In this document: positions 1 through 6,356 of the stretch, piece by piece | Numbering within the stretch: position 1 is the stretch's first letter | Layout of the letters: every line of letters begins with the position of its first letter | NCBI GenBank assembly: GCA_946531785.1 | Contig: CAMNAT010000012.1 | Span: 1-17,650 of the forward strand | From: an uncultured Oscillospiraceae bacterium | GTDB taxonomy: Bacteria > Bacillota > Clostridia > UBA1381 | DNA: 17,650 bases | Direction: 5' to 3' | Position numbers and translations under genes: made by a program | Notes under the pieces: model-generated | Database searches by the model: none | Seen by the model: only the letters and a program-made list of their open reading frames with translations | What the model was told of the DNA's origin: nothing

Positions 1-702
1 AGCCACAGGCTTTTGTCCATGCGACTTTTTCAAATCAGAAACCTCAACAGCTTGTCTTATGTGAAGCGGTCTTGTTTTTCCATCCTTTCCGCGTCGATTA
101 TAATCATATACCCGATATGTTGTATTTGAGTTCTGCTGTATTTCACATATCACAATTCCTGCGCCTATTGCATGTACTGTTCCGGCAGGAATAAAGAAAA
201 CATCACCCTTATGAACTTCAACCTTATTTAAAAGCTCTGTAATGGTATTATTATTTATTGAACGCTTATATTCTTCCTTTGTTATATCACTCTTAAATCC
301 ATAATACAAATATGCGCCTGGTTCACTGTCAAGAATATACCACATTTCCGTCTTGCCGTATTCACCCTCATTTTCAAGTGCATAAGCATCATCAGGATGA
401 ACCTGTACCGAAAGATTATCCTTGGCATCAATAAGCTTTATGAGTATGGGAAAATAATCTAATTTCTCGGCATTTGTACCAAGTATTGCAAGACCGTTTT
501 TTTTAATAAATTCACTCAGTTTACAGCCACTATATTCTCCTCCAGCAATTATACTTTGACCGTCTTTATGGGCTGAAAGCTCCCAGCTTTCAGCCAGTAT
601 ATCGAGGTCTGATTGCTTGTTATAAGCAGTTTTTAATTTTGTGCCGCCCCAAAGATAATCTTTAAAAGCAGGCCTAAGCTTTACCGGATTTAATTCAGAC
701 AT
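1..702 (-). CDS. manA: Mannose-6-phosphate isomerase, class I (partial, C-terminus beyond window)
   Basis: Interconverts mannose-6-phosphate and fructose-6-phosphate in the cytoplasm, so mannose freed by the neighbouring alpha-mannosidases can enter glycolysis. The frame is open from the ATG at 702-700 to the window edge, giving 234 residues; short class I enzymes of Firmicutes are usually about 310-320, so roughly a quarter is missing. Family motifs are clear: an N-terminal KDYLWGGTKL segment, the cupin metal site QVHPDD (residues 100-105, His102), GKTEMWYIL (Glu119), and PAGTVHAIG (His177), followed by the ICEIQQNSNTTYRVYDYNR block. His102, Glu119 and His177 match the known zinc ligands of the family. 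An AGAAGGGG ribosome binding site (708-715) lies 5 nt before the ATG. Only 21 nt separate it from the GH125 stop, which suggests co-transcription. The kinase that would make mannose-6-phosphate is not in the window. Confidence 0.93.
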   Translation of the reverse strand, partial: MSELNPVKLRPAFKDYLWGGTKLKTAYNKQSDLDILAESWELSAHKDGQSIIAGGEYSGCKLSEFIKKNGLAILGTNAEKLDYFPILIKLIDAKDNLSVQVHPDDAYALENEGEYGKTEMWYILDSEPGAYLYYGFKSDITKEEYKRSINNNTITELLNKVEVHKGDVFFIPAGTVHAIGAGIVICEIQQNSNTTYRVYDYNRRGKDGKTRPLHIRQAVEVSDLKKSHGQKPVA

Positions 703-723
703 TACTGCCCCTTCTTTCTTTAT

Positions 724-1986
724 TTATATTACTCCGAAATCAACGGCAAATTCAACCGCCTCTGCCAACAGACTGTCTGCCCAGCAGAACCACGGTCTTG
801 TAAACCGTTTCGGATCATCCTTATCAAAACCCTCATGCATATGCCCGGTATCCGCATCGGTGGATTCAAGCATATCTATTATTTTTTTTATTTCATTACT
901 ATCCCGCGAGGTAAGTGCCTGCATACACAGTGACATATGCCATATATAACCCTCGGGCGTGTGCGAACTTCCGATACCTGATGCATATTTACCCGAATAA
1001 TAATACGGATTATCCTCACTCAGCACAAACCTTCTTGTGTTTTGATACAGCTCGTCATCCGCCGGCAAATAGCCTATATACGGAATTGACAGAAGACTGG
1101 GGATGTTTGCGTCATCAAAAAGCAAATAATTACCCATGCCGTCGGTTTCATACACATATATTTTGCCGTATTTTTCATGCTCCGTTACAGCATATTTTTC
1201 GATTCCGCTTTTTATTTCCTCCGCAAGCGCAAGACACTTTGTCTTAAGCCCGCCGTTAAGAATTTCCGCGGCATACCCGAGAACCACCCACGCGAACATA
1301 TTTGACGGAACATGATATCCATATCGGCACGCATCGTCACTCGGTCTGAACCCGGACCATGTCATTCCTGTATACGCAACAGGATTTCCCCTGCCGTCAC
1401 ACGGGAGAGTATCAGACTTCGGGACATTATGTCTTATAAAATAATATTCCGACATTTTTGCATGGTGCTGCTCCGTACGCCAGACATTAATTATACGCTC
1501 TACCGCTGCTTCAAATTTTTTATTTATTATGGAGTAATCATGTGTCACGCTTATGTATTTATAGACAAGCTGCAGTGGGTAGCACAGAGAATCTATTTCG
1601 TATTTTCTTTCCCATACCCAGCCGGATGGTTCCGGAACATCCTCCATCCCGTGAAGTCCATTATCATTCTCGTTAAACGCATTCGCATATTGATCCATAA
1701 GAATATAATCAATCTGTCGGCTTATTACACCCTTTATGATCTTTCTGACATTTTCATCATGTTCTGCCGCGCTCAAATATATTGAAACCTCCGCCGCAGA
1801 GTCGCGCAGCCACATTGCCGGAATATCACCGGTAAGAACAAAATAAGAGCCGTTCTCCTGCGGTTTCAAGGCTGTTTTTAAAGTACTCAGATAACAATTC
1901 TCATACATTCGTCTGAGCTTAGGCCGATACTTTAAATGCTCGCTGTAGCGTTTTATATGCTCTGTTATTGCATTTGGTATTTCCAT
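724..1986 (-). CDS. GH125 exo-alpha-mannosidase
   Basis: A metal-independent, inverting alpha-mannosidase of family GH125 (formerly DUF1237), 420 residues, the usual family length. The (alpha/alpha)6 family signatures are all present: GDIPAMWLRDSAAEV (residues 53-67), YEIDSLCYPLQLVYKY (129-144), TWSGFRPSDDACRYGYHVPSN (209-229) and MHEGF (383-387). By comparison with the characterised Clostridium enzyme, the acid is probably an Asp of the SDD pair (217/218) and the base Glu385; the exact correspondence is by eye. There is no signal peptide, so it should act in the cytoplasm on imported oligosaccharides. Known members prefer alpha-1,6-mannosides, whereas a xanthan side chain would offer alpha-1,3-mannose, so the true linkage is open. 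An AAGGAG site (1993-1998) sits 6 nt before the ATG. The gene lies between the GH5 gene (53 nt gap) and manA (21 nt gap). Confidence 0.92.
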   Translation of the reverse strand: MEIPNAITEHIKRYSEHLKYRPKLRRMYENCYLSTLKTALKPQENGSYFVLTGDIPAMWLRDSAAEVSIYLSAAEHDENVRKIIKGVISRQIDYILMDQYANAFNENDNGLHGMEDVPEPSGWVWERKYEIDSLCYPLQLVYKYISVTHDYSIINKKFEAAVERIINVWRTEQHHAKMSEYYFIRHNVPKSDTLPCDGRGNPVAYTGMTWSGFRPSDDACRYGYHVPSNMFAWVVLGYAAEILNGGLKTKCLALAEEIKSGIEKYAVTEHEKYGKIYVYETDGMGNYLLFDDANIPSLLSIPYIGYLPADDELYQNTRRFVLSEDNPYYYSGKYASGIGSSHTPEGYIWHMSLCMQALTSRDSNEIKKIIDMLESTDADTGHMHEGFDKDDPKRFTRPWFCWADSLLAEAVEFAVDFGVI

Positions 1987-1992
1987 ATACCG

Positions 1993-2032
1993 CTCCTTAT
2001 CAAAGCAGCGGCAATACCAAAACTACCGCTGC
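1993..2032 (-). other. Intercistronic stem-loop and ribosome binding site between GH5 and GH125 genes
   Basis: Within the 53-nt gap, GCAGCGG (2005-2011) and CCGCTGC (2026-2032) form a perfect 7-bp GC-rich stem with a 14-nt loop. On the minus strand it is followed by only three T residues before the AAGGAG site (1993-1998), so it is a poor intrinsic terminator. A processing or mRNA-stabilising hairpin that sets the ratio of the secreted GH5 to the cytoplasmic genes is a possible role; this is inference. Confidence 0.4.
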
Positions 2033-2039
2033 ATCAGGT

Positions 2040-5000
2040 TTAATTATGCCTATCCTCTGCCAAGGGTCTCATGTCTTTATCCCATATGAACACCTTAAGC
2101 TCTGACGCGCCCTCCGGCGTATTAAATGTATTGATATCCTCAATATCCGTGACTAAATATAACGCTCGGAGTATTCCTGCATCATCATATAACGCCACAT
2201 ACATCGTGTCACCCTCTGCCGCATTTCCCGGAATGGTGACCTCAATTGAGATTCCGTCCTCATCAAACTGAGCAATATTGTAAACATACTTGTCTGACGG
2301 GAGTGGTGTGGGCTGCTGCGTGGGTTCCTGTGTCGGCTCATGAGTGGGTTTCTGGGTAGGTTCCTGCGTAGGTGCCTGTGTGGGCTCATGTGTGGGCTTC
2401 GGCGTAGGCGCCTGTGTGGGCTCCGGCTGCGAACCAACTTCTGATACGGTATACATATTGTCACCATCAACATTTACGCTATAGTTTTCAGTATCAACAT
2501 AAGCCGATGGGTCAAAAGTGAATGTACCGCCCGTTATGGTGATTTCAGTTTTGGAGCTGGCCGGCTTTGTTTTGCCAAACGGCGACTTGATCGTTCCGCC
2601 CGTAATATTTATAACAGGTACTACCTCTGTAGTTGCTTCATCACTGTCAAGGATACTGTAGCCGCCTTCCGCAGTGTTTTCAAATGTACCGCCGTTGATC
2701 GTAAGAACTCCTGAAAAGCCCTTTACAGTGTTAATAGCACCTCTGCTTTTATTTGGATTTGTAAATGTGCCGCCATTTATTGTAACAGCCGCTGCTCCCG
2801 ATACTCCAATGGTATTTGTTGTCCCGTTATAGTTATATGTGCCGTCCTCTACAATAACTGTTCCGCCGCTTGCATACAGTGCATATCCCTTATAATCAGC
2901 ATTGTTGTTGATGTCTGCATTCTTGATATTTAAACTGCCTTTTGCGATATTAATAGCGTGTGTGCCTCCATTTAATACAGCATCCTTAATAGTTATAACA
3001 GAACCTTCTCCATTAAGCAGAACGGCCTGCGCTCCTGCGCTAATCTCCGCACCATCAATATTAACTGTCAGATTTTTCACTGCACACTTTATTCCATATG
3101 AGGTATTTGTATTTGTGTTTATAATAGCGCCTTTTTCTGATCCCGTATCGACAAGTGTAAAGTTGTGCGACAGTTCAATCACTGCGCTTGCACTTGATGT
3201 GAGCGTGTGACCGTTGAGATCAAGATATGTTGCGCACTTTGTCTTGGTGCCGGATGCACCCAGATCTATATCTGCTCCAAGCTTTACCTTCGCATCGTTC
3301 GCTGTAAGAGCGAAAAATTCCTCCGCTGTAGTTACAATCCTGAACTCACCCTCAGGAGCTTCTGTTGTCTGTTCCGCACCGGGTGTTGCCGTTGGCTTAA
3401 CTGTTGGCACAGGTGTCGGTGTGGGCTCTGACCACTCAATGTGCTCTGAATTCGTATGAGTAATGTTATCGATCACAAACGAGCCTTCTCCAATTTCGCT
3501 TGCTGATGAGAATACAAATCCGCGCACACGCCCCGGCTCAATTGACATCCCGCCGTCAAGGACTACAAACTCTTCGAACGGTATTCTGAACTGCTGCCAC
3601 TCAGATGTAAGCGTTACCGTGTTTGTGCTTGTAGGGGTTGTTGCCGAGTTTGCCGCGTCAAGAACGCCGATATTGATCTTTTCATTCTTGCCGCTTGTTG
3701 ACTCTCCATAGAACACAAGGTCAGTCATGTATTCCATATCGGCTCTCAGGGTTTTGCGGTTTTCCGTTCGCTCATCGTCACCGGCATTGCCTTTAAAGAA
3801 GTCAGATGATGTATAGGAAACTATAGCCTTTGAGGCCTCTGATCCGTTTCTGTTATAGGTTATTGCAAGCGCCTGTGTTTCAAGATCAAGTCCGCCATCA
3901 ACCTTAACTGCCGTTATTGTATCGCCTGCACCACCCGGCTCAGTTTTAATAACAGCCTCATATTTTCTTGTGTTTTTCTTATATGTTGCAAAATCATAAA
4001 CGAATGTCTTTTCAGGATCTGCAATAATACGCTTTGGTTTTTCGCTGCAGAAGCCAAAATTATCTGCATAAAAATATGATTCAAGTTTTTTTGAGGCGGT
4101 AAACTTCACATACTCTACATCCTCGGGGTACTCAATATTACCTTCAAAGCCGTATATGTACTGATGCCATTCGGTATCGCCCTCTTCAAACGTAACTCTG
4201 AAGGTTCCTATATCACCTACGCTCACTCCTATTTCCTGCGCTGTACCCGAACCCTTAAGGCATACTGTAAAATACTTTGTATCCTTTGACGGAACAGTTC
4301 CTAAGCGAAGCAGGGCAGAGCCTCCCCACGGACCGTTTATACGATTATATTCTATAAGCTTTGCAAGCGTTTCCTCACCATCCACACCCTCAATCGTTAC
4401 ATCTGACTCTCGGAAGTATGAACCGGCGCCGGGACCGTTATCGATTCGGCGTGACGGGAAATTGGTATTATCAATATCTATATAACTCTCCACGCCCGTA
4501 TCCTCGTGAGGGTATGATTTTGCTGTATATACAGGCTCCGCAAGTTTTACTATCTTTATATTATCTACTGTTATATTTCCTTTTGCCGTCGCTGTCGATC
4601 CGAAATATATTCCCGAAAGCGCACCGTTAAGAATTCCGTCTGTTAACGGATTGCCCTGCTTTATAAGCTGATCAACTCTTACTGTTATTGTCTTTACATC
4701 ACCTGTAACATCTATCGGTGTTATCCAGACTTCCTCATCTGACCCGTAAAGACCAACATTAATTGTTTCATTTATATCAGCCGATATATCCATTGTGATC
4801 GTTTGTATACCGTTAAGATCCCAGTCATAAGGGAAATCGAGCTTCGCACTCCAGCCTGTCGGCTGATGATATATAACAATATTTTCGTCATCTGCCGAAT
4901 ATGTTACCGTGGACTTACCGCTCACTCCGGTATAGCTGCGGAACACCCCGTCCGCGCTGAAATCTGTAGAATAAACGCCGTCAAATTTTCCAGGCTCAGG

Positions 5001-6146
5001 CTCTTGTTTTAGTCTGTTTTTAATATATGTACCGTTAAATGCCGTTGTTTTAAAATCCCATGAATAGAGCATTCTCGGACTTGATGACATATGCAGATTC
5101 CAACCCGTCCAGTTAACAGGAATTCCATCATACTCGCCATAGGCATCATCCATCCAGTTCATGAGCTGATTCATCCAGATATTGCTTGTGCAGTCTCCGC
5201 CGGAGATCGCGTTATCCGACGCATCCCAGCCCCACTCGCCTATAAGTATAGGCGCGACCTTTCTTACCGGACCGATTGTTTTATCCCATGAGCTTTTCGC
5301 GCCCTTTACGGGATATGCATGAGAGTCGTACATAACGCCATGACCGGCTGCTGTGTCCGTTAATCTGTAACCATTAGGGAGTCCGTCATAGCCATCGGCA
5401 AGTCCGCTTATGTCAAATGCCCAGTTAAGTCCGCCAGCAACACATATGTTATTTGCACCCTTCGCGCGTATTGCGTCCAAAAGCTGCTGGTGTCCTATTC
5501 CGGTCACCTCTTCATTATTTATGGTTATCTGTCCGCCGTTGCGCCATACGTCCCATGCTGTCCGCGCTGCATCAACACTTGTAGGCTTTATATCATGCGG
5601 CTCGTTCAAAAGGCCGAAAAGCACCGCGCTGTTGTTTCCGTACTTAACCGCCAATACCTCCCACAAATCAAGACTTTCCTGCAATGGCATTACATAGGTG
5701 TGGCAGTCGAGAATAACATACTTGCCCCTCGCCTGCGCTGCCTTAACAACATCATCAATATATTTTTGGTATTCCTCTCCTGTAATTACTCCCGGTTTTC
5801 TTTCTGCATCTGTTAAATTATCGAACCAGTATTTTGGTTGGATCGGAAGTCTTATAAGATTTGCATTCCAGCTGTCATAGAGTTCTGTCATTGACTCATA
5901 TATATGCTCAGCCATTCCCCATCCGAGGCTTGGAATATTTACGCCGCGCAAAGTTACCATATTATCGGTTCCCTGCTCCACAAGTTTATTTCCCTTTACC
6001 TCAAGCGGAATTGAACGATTATAGTTTATTACCGCATTTTCCGCAGCAGCAGCCGCCTCCTCATAGCTTGCCGCCGCATGCGCATGAAAGCTGTATACCG
6101 AAGCAAGCATAGCAAATGCGGTTATAAAGCTGAGTAATCTTTTCAT
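2040..6146 (-). CDS. Secreted multimodular GH5 endoglycanase, candidate endo-xanthanase/endoglucanase
   Basis: A 1368-residue exported protein. Residues 1-24 are a signal peptide with a KR start, hydrophobic core and AHA/A-type cleavage site. Residues about 45-380 are a GH5 barrel: LIRLPIQP (Arg99), ILDCHTY (His149), acid/base Glu182 in LLNEP, YDSHAYP (His276), nucleophile Glu304 in LIGEWGW and a late Trp in NWTGWN. Three beta-sandwich, CBM-like modules follow at about 388-535, 545-700 and 710-895, each closing with a V/A/I-D-N-I/F strand (VDNI, ADNF, IDNI). Then come a Pro-Thr linker (about 906-932), a right-handed beta-helix region (about 934-1215) with repeated GGTF-like turns, a PTxx linker (about 1240-1282) and a C-terminal beta domain. 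No LPXTG, dockerin or SLH motif is visible. I cannot assign a GH5 subfamily. The context favours a substituted beta-glucan as substrate. An AAAGGGTG site (6155-6162) lies 8 nt before the ATG. Confidence 0.9.
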   Translation of the reverse strand: MKRLLSFITAFAMLASVYSFHAHAAASYEEAAAAAENAVINYNRSIPLEVKGNKLVEQGTDNMVTLRGVNIPSLGWGMAEHIYESMTELYDSWNANLIRLPIQPKYWFDNLTDAERKPGVITGEEYQKYIDDVVKAAQARGKYVILDCHTYVMPLQESLDLWEVLAVKYGNNSAVLFGLLNEPHDIKPTSVDAARTAWDVWRNGGQITINNEEVTGIGHQQLLDAIRAKGANNICVAGGLNWAFDISGLADGYDGLPNGYRLTDTAAGHGVMYDSHAYPVKGAKSSWDKTIGPVRKVAPILIGEWGWDASDNAISGGDCTSNIWMNQLMNWMDDAYGEYDGIPVNWTGWNLHMSSSPRMLYSWDFKTTAFNGTYIKNRLKQEPEPGKFDGVYSTDFSADGVFRSYTGVSGKSTVTYSADDENIVIYHQPTGWSAKLDFPYDWDLNGIQTITMDISADINETINVGLYGSDEEVWITPIDVTGDVKTITVRVDQLIKQGNPLTDGILNGALSGIYFGSTATAKGNITVDNIKIVKLAEPVYTAKSYPHEDTGVESYIDIDNTNFPSRRIDNGPGAGSYFRESDVTIEGVDGEETLAKLIEYNRINGPWGGSALLRLGTVPSKDTKYFTVCLKGSGTAQEIGVSVGDIGTFRVTFEEGDTEWHQYIYGFEGNIEYPEDVEYVKFTASKKLESYFYADNFGFCSEKPKRIIADPEKTFVYDFATYKKNTRKYEAVIKTEPGGAGDTITAVKVDGGLDLETQALAITYNRNGSEASKAIVSYTSSDFFKGNAGDDERTENRKTLRADMEYMTDLVFYGESTSGKNEKINIGVLDAANSATTPTSTNTVTLTSEWQQFRIPFEEFVVLDGGMSIEPGRVRGFVFSSASEIGEGSFVIDNITHTNSEHIEWSEPTPTPVPTVKPTATPGAEQTTEAPEGEFRIVTTAEEFFALTANDAKVKLGADIDLGASGTKTKCATYLDLNGHTLTSSASAVIELSHNFTLVDTGSEKGAIINTNTNTSYGIKCAVKNLTVNIDGAEISAGAQAVLLNGEGSVITIKDAVLNGGTHAINIAKGSLNIKNADINNNADYKGYALYASGGTVIVEDGTYNYNGTTNTIGVSGAAAVTINGGTFTNPNKSRGAINTVKGFSGVLTINGGTFENTAEGGYSILDSDEATTEVVPVINITGGTIKSPFGKTKPASSKTEITITGGTFTFDPSAYVDTENYSVNVDGDNMYTVSEVGSQPEPTQAPTPKPTHEPTQAPTQEPTQKPTHEPTQEPTQQPTPLPSDKYVYNIAQFDEDGISIEVTIPGNAAEGDTMYVALYDDAGILRALYLVTDIEDINTFNTPEGASELKVFIWDKDMRPLAEDRHN
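2303..2429 (-). repeat. Degenerate 12-bp tandem repeat encoding a PTxx linker
   Basis: About ten consecutive 12-bp units encode four-residue repeats such as EPTQ, APTP, KPTH and QPTP (protein residues about 1240-1282). Codons for Pro and Thr vary between units, so the repeat is imperfect in DNA while regular in protein. It links the beta-helix region to the C-terminal domain of the secreted GH5 protein. Pro-Thr linkers of this kind are flexible spacers in clostridial glycanases. Confidence 0.85.
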
Positions 6147-6178
6147 TAAGGCTTCACCCTTTCAAAAGTTATTGTACT

Positions 6179-6254
6179 AAAAAGGACTGTTCGGAGTAAT
6201 TTCAGGGAGAGAATCAGGAAATATGTATAATAAACTAAATGAACAGTCCTTTTT
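6179..6254 (-). terminator. 14-bp perfect inverted repeat with 48-nt loop (terminator or leader hairpin)
   Basis: AAAAAGGACTGTTC and GAACAGTCCTTTTT are exact reverse complements separated by 48 nt. Read on the minus strand, the second arm ends in a run of five T, as in an intrinsic terminator; the plus-strand reading also ends in T, so it could act both ways. The loop is far longer than normal for a terminator. It begins 102 nt after the GH38 stop and ends 32 nt before the GH5 ATG. It could end the upstream transcript, or, if the candidate promoter at 6266-6293 is used, form the 5' leader of the GH5 mRNA. Confidence 0.55.
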
Positions 6255-6265
6255 CTATATTTATT

Positions 6266-6293
6266 ATTTTATCACAAAAAACTATTTTTTAAA
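6266..6293 (-). promoter_or_regulatory. Candidate sigma-A promoter for the GH5 gene
   Basis: On the minus strand, TTTAAA (6288-6293) and TAAAAT (6266-6271) are separated by 16 nt; they match the TTGACA/TATAAT consensus at 4/6 and 5/6 positions. The predicted start near 6259 would place the 14-bp inverted repeat at the very 5' end of the transcript. The region is AT-rich, so chance matches are common. Confidence 0.35.
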
Positions 6294-6356
6294 TGCGGTA
6301 AACTTTTTTTTATACTGATTTATTTAATACATACCTTCTCTGATTTTACTGCTATT

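Larger units (their letters stand above)
6147..6356. other. Intergenic regulatory region between GH38 and GH5 genes
   Basis: This 210-nt AT-rich stretch is the largest gap in the window. It holds a candidate promoter (6266-6293), a 14-bp inverted repeat (arms 6179-6192 and 6241-6254) and the GH5 ribosome binding site (6155-6162). The first 60 nt after the GH38 stop show no hairpin I can support. A lone TACAAT (minus strand, 6171-6176) lies after the inverted repeat but lacks a recognisable -35 box. No small ORF with a credible ribosome binding site was seen. Confidence 0.6.

Noticed and set aside
1312..1785. Plus-strand open frame of 157 codons opposite GH125
   Set aside because: It lies entirely antisense to a gene with complete GH125 motifs, has no recognisable domain and no convincing ribosome binding site.
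2153..2473. Minus-strand 106-residue frame rich in Arg, Ser, Pro and His
   Set aside because: It is the out-of-frame reading of the PTxx repeat inside the GH5 gene; the low-complexity composition comes from the repeat and it has no ribosome binding site.
6179..6254. Possible miniature transposable element, because 14-bp terminal inverted repeats flank 48 bp
   Set aside because: No clear target-site duplication on either side, no second copy in the window, and the T-run ends are better explained by a transcription hairpin.
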